In this document: positions 18,722-27,125 of the stretch, piece by piece | How positions within the stretch are numbered: position 1 is the stretch's first letter | Layout: every line of letters begins with the position of its first letter | DNA from: Flavimarina sp. Hel_I_48 | Lineage (GTDB): Bacteria > Bacteroidota > Bacteroidia > Flavobacteriales > Flavobacteriaceae | Assembly (NCBI RefSeq): GCF_000733945.1 | Contig: NZ_JPOL01000002.1 | Coordinates: forward strand, 878,001 to 942,000 | Reading direction: 5' to 3' | DNA length: 64,000 bases | Position numbers and translations under genes: made by a program | The notes under the pieces: generated by a model | The model's input: only the letters and a program-made list of their open reading frames with translations | Database searches by the model: none | Told to the model about the DNA's origin: nothing

Positions 18722-20800
18722 TTAGCGGGAATCTTTGACCATAAACAACTCCCCATTTTTGAGTCGTTTTAAATAGTCTTTCATATCATCACGCACTTCT
18801 CCAGACATAATGTAAAGCCCTATAATATTGGGAAAAGACATGGCAAGGATCATCATATCAGAAAAATCCAGTACAGAACCCAGACTCACCGAAGCACCAA
18901 GAACGATAAATAAAAGAAAAATACTTTTATAAATCATTTCTGATTTTTTACTCTGGCCAAAAAGATAGGTCCAGGAGCGCATTCCATAATACGACCAGGA
19001 AACCATTGTTGAAAAAGCAAAAAGGAACACGGCAAAAGCCAGTACATTGGGAAACCAGGAAATCACGCTGGCAAAAGCATCTGAGGTAAGCTCTACCCCG
19101 CCCATGCCATCTACTTCGTGCATTCCTGTAAAAATGAGCACCAGCGCGGTCATCGTGCAAACTACCATGGTGTCAATAAAAGGTTCTACCAGTGCGGTAA
19201 AACCATCTGCAATAGGATTATTGGTTTTAGAGGCACTATGGGCAATGGCTGCAGATCCCACACCGGCCTCACTGGAGAATGCGGCCCGTTGCAGACCTAT
19301 GATCAGTACGCCCAGAAAACCACCTTTCATGGCTTGGGGGGAAAGCGCCCCGTTGAATATCGCTGAAAAAGCGTTGCCTATATTCTCAATATTAAAGCCA
19401 ATCACGATAAGGCAGCCCACAATATAAACCAGCGCCATAAAAGGAACCACTTTACTGGTCACATTGGCAATACTATCTATACCGCCTATGATAACGATCC
19501 CCACGAGCACGGCAAATCCAATACCAAAATAAAAACCGTGACCCTGTAGCAAAGGTATTTGACTGGCAACGATCTCAAAAGCCTGATTGGATTGTAGCAT
19601 ATTTCCACCTCCAAAAGAAGCACCTACTCCCAGCACGGCAAACAGCACGGCCAGAAACTTGCCCAATCCTTTCATGTTCCGCTTTTCTAAGCCATAGCGT
19701 AAATAGTTCATGGGCCCACCAAAAATACGGCCGTCTTCCTTGATCGTTCGGTATTTGACACCCAGTGTACATTCTACAAACTTGAGCGACATGGCAAAAA
19801 ACCCTGCAATAAACATCCAGAACGTAGCGCCTGCTCCACCTAGCGAAATGGCTACCGCTACCCCGGCAATATTACCCAGTCCCACCGTGGCCGAAACTGC
19901 TGTGGTCATGGCCTGAAAATGCCGTATTTTACCAGGTGCATCCGGATCATCAAATTTTCCCTTGGCCAGCGCTATGGAATGCCTAAAACCGCTAATGTTG
20001 ACAAAGCCCAACTTAATCGTAAAGAATATACTCCCTATGATAAGCCAGATCACAATAAAGGGAATAGCATTTTTACGTTGCGTCCCGTTGGGATGCAGCA
20101 ACGCAATGGGTTCATCAAAAGTCAATTCAGCAACATGATGCGCCCCCTGCTCTATAACATGTTCTTTATTTTCTGGGTTAAAAATCACGTTGCCTTCTTC
20201 TACAAGATAATGCAGCGTTCCCGTATTAGGGGAATAAATAGCAATATCCTCCGCGTTTTCTTTGCTTACAAGGGCTATTTTTTCTCCCTCTTGTACACGT
20301 TCACCTTTTCCTTTGAGCCATTTTTTAAGATAAAATTTCTTTTCGGTAGTTGCGTCCCAGTTGGGTATCGGTATCTCTTTTGAGTCAATGTAAACCTGTG
20401 GATCATAAATACCAACAGCTTCAAAGGGATCCCAAAATAATATGGCGGCCATTTGTTTAACAGCGGGTTTCATCCAGCCATTGAAGTTTTCGGTAATGGA
20501 TTCTGCGGGTATTTCAAAATTCTTCTTTACGCTTTGTCCCTCGGCATCGGTCACCGTTAAGCTATAGGAAATTCCTTCTGTAAGTCCTTTCGCCTTTGAG
20601 GCCGTAAGCGGGGTCGCGTTATTGGACCACTGGTATTTGTAAGGTTTTTTACCGCCCTGAACCTCTGCTTCTACTTCGCCGTCATTTATGGTGGTCGTAG
20701 GGTTTGACTGAACCAGTTTTACTGCCAGGTCTGTATTTTCCTGACCAATGGCATTTATATGGAATAATGTAAAAATGCATAAAGTAAAAATCCTATTCAT
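18722..20800 (-). CDS. AGCS-family sodium:amino-acid symporter with N-terminal SprB-like and lipoyl-like extension
   Basis: I choose the Met at 20800 (692 aa), since it begins a clean signal peptide (MNRIFTLCIF, cleavage near IGQ-EN); an in-frame start 48 bp upstream gives a poor leader. Residues about 28-92 resemble a SprB repeat (GGKKPYKYQWSNN, GISYSLTVTDAEG). Residues about 140-215 look like a biotinyl/lipoyl barrel (GERVQEGEKIALVSKEN, IYSPNTGTLHYLVEEGN), but the modifiable Lys of the usual DKA turn is missing. From about residue 245 comes the AGCS permease with about 11 membrane segments and the family stretches MTTAVSATVGLGNIAGVA, FGGPMNYLRYGLEK and AFSSEAGVGSAAIAHSAS. Standard AGCS proteins are 450-550 aa, so the periplasmic N-terminal part is an addition. 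Substrate (alanine, glycine or another amino acid) cannot be told. Confidence 0.92.
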   Translation of the reverse strand: MNRIFTLCIFTLFHINAIGQENTDLAVKLVQSNPTTTINDGEVEAEVQGGKKPYKYQWSNNATPLTASKAKGLTEGISYSLTVTDAEGQSVKKNFEIPAESITENFNGWMKPAVKQMAAILFWDPFEAVGIYDPQVYIDSKEIPIPNWDATTEKKFYLKKWLKGKGERVQEGEKIALVSKENAEDIAIYSPNTGTLHYLVEEGNVIFNPENKEHVIEQGAHHVAELTFDEPIALLHPNGTQRKNAIPFIVIWLIIGSIFFTIKLGFVNISGFRHSIALAKGKFDDPDAPGKIRHFQAMTTAVSATVGLGNIAGVAVAISLGGAGATFWMFIAGFFAMSLKFVECTLGVKYRTIKEDGRIFGGPMNYLRYGLEKRNMKGLGKFLAVLFAVLGVGASFGGGNMLQSNQAFEIVASQIPLLQGHGFYFGIGFAVLVGIVIIGGIDSIANVTSKVVPFMALVYIVGCLIVIGFNIENIGNAFSAIFNGALSPQAMKGGFLGVLIIGLQRAAFSSEAGVGSAAIAHSASKTNNPIADGFTALVEPFIDTMVVCTMTALVLIFTGMHEVDGMGGVELTSDAFASVISWFPNVLAFAVFLFAFSTMVSWSYYGMRSWTYLFGQSKKSEMIYKSIFLLFIVLGASVSLGSVLDFSDMMILAMSFPNIIGLYIMSGEVRDDMKDYLKRLKNGELFMVKDSR

Positions 20801-21148
20801 AAATAGTAATGTCTTTGAGTAATTATGGTTTAACCGAAAACAAGTCAAAATTTGTCAAATTTGGTCTAAAAATGGTCAAAAAACAGGCCTTTATCGCCCC
20901 TTTTTATCAATTTATTGCTGTTTTTCAGATTTTGCAAATATAGAGAACGAGATCTAGCTTAGCGGCTAAGATCAAATAACTTCAAAAACAAGGAATTTAT
21001 CGCCTGGCAGCACTGGTCGAGTAACTCTTTATTGCAAACAGTTATCGAGCGTATTATATAGATTTCTTTTATGGAATGCTTACGTATCGCTATGAAGAAT
21101 AGTCCTTTCATCCCTGTCTATTTATTATTTTTGCAACAAACAAAAGTT
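20801..21148. other. 348-bp divergent intergenic region
   Basis: Contains the promoters of the AGCS symporter (minus) and yaaA (plus). On the minus strand TATATTTG (20942 to 20935) matches the TAnnTTTG -7 consensus but has no clear -33 partner; on the plus strand a better-placed -7 box for yaaA is listed separately. Nothing else is recognised. Confidence 0.45.
21126..21133 (+). promoter_or_regulatory. Candidate -7 box of the yaaA promoter
   Basis: TATTTTTG matches the Bacteroidetes sigma-A -7 consensus TAnnTTTG and lies 15 bp before the ATG at 21149, which would give a very short leader. No good TTG is seen at -33, so the call is tentative. It argues for the internal Met rather than the upstream one as the yaaA start. 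Confidence 0.4.
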
Positions 21149-21913
21149 ATGAAAATTGTCGTTTCCCCTGCCAAATCACTGGATTATGATTCAAAAATGC
21201 CCACTTCCCGGGCCACACAACCCAGGTTTCTGGAAGAGGCGGTAACACTCAATAAAAAACTGGAGCGAAAAACAAAAGCTGAAGTAGCAGCGCTTATGAG
21301 TATTAGCGATAAGTTGGCTGACCTTAACTACCAGCGCTATAAAGATTTTGAAACACCTTTTACTAAAAAAAATGCGCGCCCGGCGATGTACGCATTTGAC
21401 GGTGATGTTTACACCGGCCTTGATGCCTACAGTATCCCTACGGAAAAAATTGACAAGCTACAGGATACATTGCGTATTCTCTCTGGCCTTTATGGAATTT
21501 TACGTCCACTGGATCTTATGCAGCCTTACCGCCTGGAAATGGGTACAAAATTAAAGTCTGGTCACGATGAGAACCTTTATGAATTCTGGGACGATAAGAT
21601 TACAAACGCGCTCAATGACGAACTTAAAAAAGACGAAATTTTTCTTAATCTGGCGAGTCAGGAATATTTTAAATCAGTCAAAGTGGAAAAACTAAAAGTT
21701 CCCGTGGTTACCCCGGTTTTTAAAGATTACAAAAATGGAAAGCTGAAAATCATTGCCTTTTATGCCAAAAAAGCCCGCGGACTCATGGTGCGCTATATCA
21801 TAGACAAGAATGTTGAAACGCTTGACGAGCTTAAAGGTTTTGATTATGAGGGTTATGGTTTTAGCGAAGAATACTCTAATCTTGATAAAAATGAGTTGGT
21901 TTTTGTACGTTAA
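21149..21913 (+). CDS. yaaA: Peroxide stress protein YaaA (DUF328/UPF0246)
   Basis: 254 aa from the ATG at 21149, the start used by the family ([15 protein letters not shown]). The open frame extends 26 codons further up, but that part does not match YaaA and would overlap the likely promoter. Family signatures: [10 protein letters not shown] near the N-terminus, [15 protein letters not shown] at about 53-67, [44 protein letters not shown], and [18 protein letters not shown]. The length is close to the usual 250-260 aa. In E. coli YaaA lowers free iron and limits DNA damage under hydrogen peroxide. It stands alone, with the LytTR regulator gene converging from the right and a 15-bp gap between the two stops. 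Confidence 0.95.
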   Translation: MKIVVSPAKSLDYDSKMPTSRATQPRFLEEAVTLNKKLERKTKAEVAALMSISDKLADLNYQRYKDFETPFTKKNARPAMYAFDGDVYTGLDAYSIPTEKIDKLQDTLRILSGLYGILRPLDLMQPYRLEMGTKLKSGHDENLYEFWDDKITNALNDELKKDEIFLNLASQEYFKSVKVEKLKVPVVTPVFKDYKNGKLKIIAFYAKKARGLMVRYIIDKNVETLDELKGFDYEGYGFSEEYSNLDKNELVFVR

Positions 21914-21928
21914 TTGCCCATAAATACT

Positions 21929-22672
21929 CTATTCCAGCCAGTTTTTGAAATCCTTTACGCGTTCGCGGGCAACGATAAACGCGCTTCCATCCACTTTTTT
22001 TAAGTTTATCTTTAACCTTGAATTTGTGTACGCCACAATATCTTCAATGGCTTTAAGCTGAATGATAACCTGGCGGTTGATCCTAAAGAACTTTTCGGGA
22101 TCCAGTTCCTTTTCCAGCATATCTAAGGTGGTATCTAGCAGATAGGATCTCCCGTGCTCATTTTTGAGGTAGGTAGCCTTATTTTCGGTATAAAAACAGG
22201 TTATTTCGCTCGTTTCGACGATTTTTAAATGTTGGCCTACACTTATGGTAAAGCGGGTTTTATACGATTTCCCGGTCAGCAATTCCTTAAAATAATTTGC
22301 GTCAAATTGAGTCGATTGTGATTTATTGACCGATTTAAATTTTGCTACAGCCGAATGTAATTCGTTTTGATCAATGGGCTTGAGAAGATAATCAACACTG
22401 TTCAGTTTGAAGGCCTTTAAAGCATATTCATCATAGGCTGTGGTGAAAATCACGGCACTCTTAACATCCACCTTTTCAAAAATCTCGAAAGAAAGTCCGT
22501 CGCTCAATTGAATATCAAGGAATATAAGATCAGGATGTTCATTTTCTGAAAACCAGGTTATTCCCTCAGCAACAGAATGCAGCATGGTTTCCACCTCCAG
22601 ATTTTCTTTGGACAGCATGCGGTGAAGCCTGCGGGCTGCCGGCTTTTCATCTTCAATAAGTACTACTTTCAT
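21929..22672 (-). CDS. LytTR-family response regulator
   Basis: 247 aa. The receiver domain is complete: acidic pair IEDEKPAARR near the N-terminus, phosphoacceptor Asp53 in LIFLDIQLSDG, Thr in IFTTAYDEYALKAF, and Lys in YLLKPID. The LytTR DNA-binding domain occupies about residues 145-245 and includes FFRINRQVIIQLKAIEDI. It belongs to a minus-strand signalling group with a standalone 2TM protein, a LytS-type kinase with its own 2TM domain and a TPR-like protein. The kinase at 23049-24371 is the obvious partner. Target genes are not apparent. Confidence 0.95.
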   Translation of the reverse strand: MKVVLIEDEKPAARRLHRMLSKENLEVETMLHSVAEGITWFSENEHPDLIFLDIQLSDGLSFEIFEKVDVKSAVIFTTAYDEYALKAFKLNSVDYLLKPIDQNELHSAVAKFKSVNKSQSTQFDANYFKELLTGKSYKTRFTISVGQHLKIVETSEITCFYTENKATYLKNEHGRSYLLDTTLDMLEKELDPEKFFRINRQVIIQLKAIEDIVAYTNSRLKINLKKVDGSAFIVARERVKDFKNWLE

Positions 22673-22748
22673 TCCATTTTTAAATTAATATTCCTCTTTA
22701 TTTCAGTCTTCATCATTGGACATTTAACAGCGATCTTTATTAAAAATT

Positions 22749-23045
22749 CTATTCCCAGTGTTGTCGTTCTTCGTCTTTTGCCATGTACTGCTTGATCTTT
22801 CGTTCTTCCCATTTTCTATTGAACATGGGATTTTTTTCAAAAGCCTTTAGATAGTCAAAAAACACACCAATGCCCCATCCAAATGTGATCCATAAGAAAA
22901 AGGGATACGCCCAGTTGTTTTCGTAATAATTATAAATGATCAGTACCGCATTGATGATTATGTACGTGGAAAGATGAATATAAAAAGCTTTGATTTTTTC
23001 CACTTTGTGCTTTGCTTCGAGGTATTTCTCTTCCGTATTTTTCAT
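22749..23045 (-). CDS. 2TM-domain small membrane protein
   Basis: 98 aa consisting of one 2TM domain: a charged N-terminal helix (EAKHKVEKIKAFYIHLSTY), two hydrophobic segments at about residues 28-45 and 50-66, the GWGIGVFFDYLKAF motif, and the C-terminal W-E-E-R-K-I-K-Q motif. It is strongly similar to the C-terminal 80 residues of the kinase encoded 3 bp upstream (FYGNLTSYCII, GWGIGILFHGFAAF, WEARKIKQIM), so one arose from the other by duplication. The role of the 2TM domain is unknown; linkage to a kinase/regulator pair suggests a membrane input or coupling role. Confidence 0.88.
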   Translation of the reverse strand: MKNTEEKYLEAKHKVEKIKAFYIHLSTYIIINAVLIIYNYYENNWAYPFFLWITFGWGIGVFFDYLKAFEKNPMFNRKWEERKIKQYMAKDEERQHWE

Positions 23046-23048
23046 GAT

Positions 23049-24371
23049 TTAGTCTTTTTTATGCATTATTTGTTTGATTTTCCGCGCTTCCCATTCTCTT
23101 CCGAAAAATGGATGATAATTGAAAGCAGCAAAACCGTGAAATAGAATCCCTATCCCCCAACCCATCGCTGGGAAAATAACCCAGGGAAAAGAGGTTGAAA
23201 GATAATTGAATACGGCCAGCATGGGGATAATGATACAATAGGAAGTTAGGTTACCGTAAAATGCCTTTTCTTTTTCTACTTGTTTTTTAGCTCGTGAATA
23301 GCTGTTTGAATCATCAAATGTAGTTTCTGTCATTGCCATGGGTTTTGTTTGTTTGGTTAATAAGGGTAATGAAACAATAAACGCGTCGTCTGTTTTTAGG
23401 ATTTCAACCTCGCGACGGGTCAATAAGTTGTAGCGGCTTTTGATATTGGCGAGCCCTACGCCCGTTTTGTTTTTTAAAATTTCTTTTGGCTGTAGCTTAT
23501 TTTTAACCACCAGCATATTTTGGTATTTTCTAATGCTTATTTTCAAAGGAGAAGACGGCGTTACTTTATTATGTTTTACGGTATTTTCCAGTAAAAGCTG
23601 AAGCGAAAGCGGTACAACCTTAGCTTCACTTTGCAGCAATTCTTCTGAAAATTCAAAAATGATGGCATCTTCAAAGCGCATCTTCAGCAGTTCCATATAC
23701 AATTTAGCAAACCGAAGCTCTTCGCCCACGGTGACCAGATCTTTGTTTTTTTGTTCCAGGACATAGCGATATACTTTAGAAAGCGAACCGGTAAATTTTT
23801 GTGCTTTTTCAGGGTTCTCTTCTATTAATGACGCAAGTACATTGAGACTGTTGAACAAAAAGTGGGGATCCAGCTGATTTTTAAGGGCGTCAAACTGCGC
23901 GTTTGCGGTGCCGGCTATAATTTTCTGTTCTTTTACTTTTTGTTCCTGTAACGCTTTATAAAAATAAATGAGATAGAATACCAGCATCACGGCGATCGTA
24001 AAGATCAAGGGGAAAAAATAATAGGAGATTTTTTCATTTTCCAAAAACTCAGATAGCGTATATTTATCTACAAAAAGTATTAGGTGTACCGCCCGGCAAA
24101 TAAAATAGGTGACCATGGTAATCACTATAGAACCTGTTGTCGCCAAAACAATACGCTTCACTATTGCTTTTTGCCAGCCAATTTTTTGGTTGAAATATCT
24201 AAAAAAAGTGGAATTGACCACAGATAGTGTAAAAGAGTAGAAAAAGAAAATCCCCAGCTGCTGCATATCAAAAAAATCAGACATTTCAGTATCTGTAAAA
24301 ACCAGGTTTATCAGGATCACAATCCCCGTAATCAACAAACTTATTCTGAAAAATCGGGATATAGTTTTCAT
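23049..24371 (-). CDS. LytS/YehU-type sensor histidine kinase with C-terminal 2TM domain
   Basis: 440 aa. Four hydrophobic segments at about residues 7-25, 38-56, 72-100 and 118-140 form the membrane sensor part. A His_kinase (PF06580-type) domain follows with NQLDPHFLFNSLNVLASLIE, in which His170 is the predicted phosphorylation site, then the N-box LQLLLENTVKHN and G-box GVGLANIKSRYNLL of the ATPase. Residues about 355-437 are an added 2TM domain, homologous to the neighbouring 98-aa protein. Its start codon overlaps the stop of the upstream TPR-like gene (ATGA), so the two are translationally coupled. The cognate regulator is the LytTR protein at 21929-22672. Confidence 0.94.
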   Translation of the reverse strand: MKTISRFFRISLLITGIVILINLVFTDTEMSDFFDMQQLGIFFFYSFTLSVVNSTFFRYFNQKIGWQKAIVKRIVLATTGSIVITMVTYFICRAVHLILFVDKYTLSEFLENEKISYYFFPLIFTIAVMLVFYLIYFYKALQEQKVKEQKIIAGTANAQFDALKNQLDPHFLFNSLNVLASLIEENPEKAQKFTGSLSKVYRYVLEQKNKDLVTVGEELRFAKLYMELLKMRFEDAIIFEFSEELLQSEAKVVPLSLQLLLENTVKHNKVTPSSPLKISIRKYQNMLVVKNKLQPKEILKNKTGVGLANIKSRYNLLTRREVEILKTDDAFIVSLPLLTKQTKPMAMTETTFDDSNSYSRAKKQVEKEKAFYGNLTSYCIIIPMLAVFNYLSTSFPWVIFPAMGWGIGILFHGFAAFNYHPFFGREWEARKIKQIMHKKD

Positions 24372-25009
24372 ACTTTTGTATCAAAAGATGAATAATTGCA
24401 TTTGGTCAGGGCTTTCTTAAGCTGATTTTTCCCCCAATCTGGATAAAAAGGCTCATCACTTTTAAAGTCTTCCAGTAGTTTGCCGGCGTTTTGTAAATCC
24501 TCACAAATAGACTTCGTACTGCCTCCTGTATACTTGGCACTTTCCAGATTAAACCTTGCCTTTTCAATTACCACGCGTGGGTTTTCTGGCGCTATGCCAA
24601 TGGCTTTAGAATAAATCTCCATGACTTTGGGATAATAAAGCTGCCCATTTTTCATGGGTTCTTTTGCAAGATAAACAGTATAAATAAGAGCCTGTATGAC
24701 CAATAATTCGGCATTTTGAGGAGATTTTTTAAGTTCGCTGTCAATAGCTTCCTGCGCTTTGTTGAGGATTTCAGTTGTTGAATCCTGATCTGTACTATTG
24801 AGCGCTGCCGTTGCGTTGATAAGACCTATATAATAGTTGGGCAGCCATTGCTCGGGATGGGCAGCTGCAATCTTTTCGAATTTGGCGGAAGCTTCGGCGG
24901 TATCATCTTGTTGCCAGGTTTGCAGGGCATTTTTCATGGCAACATCATAATTCTGCGCACCCAGCACCTGGGCTAAAAAAAGGTTGATTAAGAGTAGAAC
25001 GATTTTCAT
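24368..25009 (-). CDS. Secreted TPR-like protein linked to a sensor kinase
   Basis: 213 aa with a signal peptide (cleavage near VLGAQ-NY, residue 18). The mature protein is alpha-helical with TPR-like spacing: AKFEKIAAAHPEQWLPNYYI, then AQEAIDSELKKSPQNAELLV and YSKAIGIAPENPRVVIEKAR. There is no lipobox, so a periplasmic location is likely. It is the first gene of the minus-strand signalling group and overlaps the kinase start by 4 bp. A role in ligand or partner binding for the kinase is plausible but rests only on position. Confidence 0.85.
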   Translation of the reverse strand: MKIVLLLINLFLAQVLGAQNYDVAMKNALQTWQQDDTAEASAKFEKIAAAHPEQWLPNYYIGLINATAALNSTDQDSTTEILNKAQEAIDSELKKSPQNAELLVIQALIYTVYLAKEPMKNGQLYYPKVMEIYSKAIGIAPENPRVVIEKARFNLESAKYTGGSTKSICEDLQNAGKLLEDFKSDEPFYPDWGKNQLKKALTKCNYSSFDTKV

Positions 25010-25200
25010 AATGAATTGGTTTTAAAATTAATAACACCGTAAAAATGCCAGAAAACCCGCTCTTTACAAATTTAATTTTACTGGACTGTTGTTTTTTATT
25101 GCTGAAGTGTCATTTCCTTATAGTTTCAGAATTCCAATTCTTAACTAAAGCTGCCCCGCCAAAACTTCAGGAAAATATTCCGAAGAAAAATTTTATATCC

Positions 25201-25560
25201 TTAAAGGCTCAAATAGCAGTATGCCCAGTAGATTAACCCAAATTGCATTAGAATACGCACAATAAGAAGCCATTTTGGGAAACCCGCCGCAGCTTTTTCA
25301 GAAGAAAGCATATGAAAATGAACCATAAAAAAAAGTGCCAGCATGAGCATAATGCCCCAGAGCGCAAGATCTTTTGTAAGCGGAAAACATACGGCAATCC
25401 CCAGTATAATCTCGGCAAGGCCACTTAAATAGACAAGCAGTTTAGGTGCGGGAAGGTATCTGGGCATGATGCGCAAATAGATAGCGGGTTTTATAAAATG
25501 CATGCAGCCGGCAATTACGTACATTATGCCCATTAAATATAAATGCCAAGGATAGTCCAT
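25201..25560 (-). CDS. DoxX-family small integral membrane protein
   Basis: 119 aa with four hydrophobic segments (about residues 6-22, 43-60, 64-82 and 95-115). MYVIAGCMHFIKPAIYLRIMPRY is cut here to its key features: an IAG-xxHF motif followed by a P-x-Y-xx-I-M-P-xYLP box, as in DoxX-like proteins. The function of this subfamily is not known. It is monocistronic, with a terminator hairpin of the upstream gene 38 bp before its start. Confidence 0.8.
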   Translation of the reverse strand: MDYPWHLYLMGIMYVIAGCMHFIKPAIYLRIMPRYLPAPKLLVYLSGLAEIILGIAVCFPLTKDLALWGIMLMLALFFMVHFHMLSSEKAAAGFPKWLLIVRILMQFGLIYWAYCYLSL

Positions 25561-25597
25561 AAGGTCTGAATTTAGTTTAGCTAAATTAATTAAAATA

Positions 25598-25630
25598 AAA
25601 CGCCCACCGTTTAGTAAACGGTGGGCGTTT
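25598..25630 (-). terminator. Intrinsic terminator (15-bp perfect stem)
   Basis: A perfect 15-bp inverted repeat (AAACGCCCACCGTTT / AAACGGTGGGCGTTT) with a 3-nt loop. On the minus strand it is followed by TTTTATTTTAATT, so it terminates the gene at 25653-26000. It may also work weakly in the plus direction. Confidence 0.9.
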
Positions 25631-25652
25631 CAAAAGATGCCGTTTTTTTCTT

Positions 25653-26000
25653 CTATTTAATAAGTCTGCGGGTAAGAAAAAAGCCCACGATCAAACTTAT
25701 TCCACTCATTACAAAAACCGAAGCCGTAACTGCCGCTCCTTCATTGAATTCAAAAGCGTACCTTAGACTAAACCCTAAAATAATCCCTAAACCTACCCCT
25801 AGCAGCAATAAGCCTAAATTAAGTAAAAGAATTTTCCATACCGGGGCACTTTGCCCGTTCCCTTTGCTCCTAACGAAAATATTGGCATCTGCCCCTTTCT
25901 CAATAAGCGCCAGGCGTTCTTTGTTCCTGGTTGAATAATACAGGTAAAAAACACCGAAAATCACTAAAAATGCACTGATAAATACTAATTCTGCTCCCAT
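25653..26000 (-). CDS. Small two-helix membrane protein, DUF6249-like
   Basis: 115 aa from the ATG at 26000 (MGAELVFISAF); the open frame extends 16 codons further up but those residues precede the natural membrane helix. Helices lie at about residues 4-22, 57-80 and 85-108, with a cytosolic-type loop RNKERLALIEKGAD, a motif recurrent in DUF6249-like proteins of Bacteroidetes. No function is known. It is transcribed divergently from the ECF sigma gene at 26140, and in Flavobacteriia such small membrane proteins often accompany ECF sigma genes. Confidence 0.75.
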   Translation of the reverse strand: MGAELVFISAFLVIFGVFYLYYSTRNKERLALIEKGADANIFVRSKGNGQSAPVWKILLLNLGLLLLGVGLGIILGFSLRYAFEFNEGAAVTASVFVMSGISLIVGFFLTRRLIK

Positions 26001-26139
26001 AACAATTGATTTTTTTGATTGATACTTAAATTCACAGGTTAAGACCATTGAAAAGGAATTCTGGTTACAGATTTTATAAATTTATTTTTCTGCCCTAAAT
26101 TGTAACCGTTCTTGCAAACGTGATGTCTTATCGAGGACC

Positions 26140-26715
26140 ATGAACCAAAAGGACGACAACCAACTTATAGAGACTATACGCGATGGCAAGACGAACGCTT
26201 ACGCGGTTCTAATAGAACGCTATGAGCGGTTAGTCTTTAGCCTCGCGCTGCGTATGATGAAAAACAGGGAAGATGCCGAAGAAGTTGCACAGGATGTTTT
26301 CGTAAAGGCCTATCAATCCCTGAATAGCTTTAAGGGCGAAGCAAAATTTTCAAGTTGGTTGTACCGCATCACTTACAATCGATCCCTCGATATGCTTGCC
26401 CGAAAAAAAAGACAACCAACATTTGAAAACACGGAAACAATAGTAAATCTTAATTTAGACGCCATTGAAAACGTGCTGGATGCCATGGAGCGTAAAACAC
26501 AACAGGAACTTATTCAACAAGCTATAAACCAACTGGAAGCGGACGAGGCTTTTGTGATAAGTATTTATTATTATCAAGATCAATCTGTAAAAGAAATAGC
26601 TGAAATTACGGGTCTAAGTGAAAGCAATGTCAAAATCAAACTATACCGCAGCCGAAAAAAACTTTTTGGCTTGCTGGAAAGGATGCCCGCATTCAATAAA
26701 GAAGAATTCTTATGA
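26140..26715 (+). CDS. ECF-type RNA polymerase sigma factor
   Basis: 191 aa. Sigma region 2 spans about residues 22-90 (YERLVFSLALRMMKNREDAE, then EEVAQDVFVKAYQSLNSFKG, and SSWLYRITYNRSLDMLARKK). Region 4 spans about 125-180 (LIQQAINQLEADEAFVISIY and ITGLSESNVKIKLYRSRKKL). It has the length and two-domain layout of extracytoplasmic-function sigma factors. Its stop overlaps the start of the next gene (ATGA), which encodes a small membrane protein with the layout of an anti-sigma factor. The stimulus and regulon are not visible; the divergent small membrane protein at 25653-26000 is a possible target. Confidence 0.95.
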   Translation: MNQKDDNQLIETIRDGKTNAYAVLIERYERLVFSLALRMMKNREDAEEVAQDVFVKAYQSLNSFKGEAKFSSWLYRITYNRSLDMLARKKRQPTFENTETIVNLNLDAIENVLDAMERKTQQELIQQAINQLEADEAFVISIYYYQDQSVKEIAEITGLSESNVKIKLYRSRKKLFGLLERMPAFNKEEFL

Positions 26716-27125
26716 AAGAGGAAGAAAAAATAAAAATACTAAGTGATAAATATCTGGGCAATTTACCCTTAGAACAGCCCGCTGCAGATTTCTCAGATAA
26801 AATTATGCAGCAATTGCAGGTTACTACAGTAGATCATTCCTACTTTATGTATAAACCCCTAATCAGCAGACGGGGCTGGGCCGCTATATTTTGTATGTTG
26901 GGAGTATTTGTTGGCTATTACTCAATTTATGGCGACAAAAACATAACATCACAAGAATTTGAATGGGTTGCAATTAAAATACAAGCTTTTTTAAGCATTG
27001 CTCCTATGCGAACATTACCACAAATGTCAGGAACATTTATTTCCATAATGTTGATATTTAGTGTGATGGCAATAATTGAACTTACGATATTGAATAAAAT
27101 ATTTAATTACCGCTCTTCTCAATAA
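26712..27125 (+). CDS. Putative membrane-bound anti-sigma factor
   Basis: 137 aa, translationally coupled to the ECF sigma gene (4-bp overlap). A soluble N-terminal part of about 48 residues, rich in acidic and basic residues, precedes two hydrophobic segments (RGWAAIFCMLGVFVGYYSIY at about 54-73, and about 107-128). No zinc-binding HxxxCxxC anti-sigma motif is present, so the family is unassigned; the function is inferred from gene order and topology. Its last 23 bp overlap, tail to tail, the 3' end of the lipoprotein gene on the other strand. Confidence 0.7.
   Translation: MKEEEKIKILSDKYLGNLPLEQPAADFSDKIMQQLQVTTVDHSYFMYKPLISRRGWAAIFCMLGVFVGYYSIYGDKNITSQEFEWVAIKIQAFLSIAPMRTLPQMSGTFISIMLIFSVMAIIELTILNKIFNYRSSQ

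Noticed and set aside
19919..20383. 154-codon plus-strand open frame
   Set aside because: Antisense to the AGCS symporter gene.
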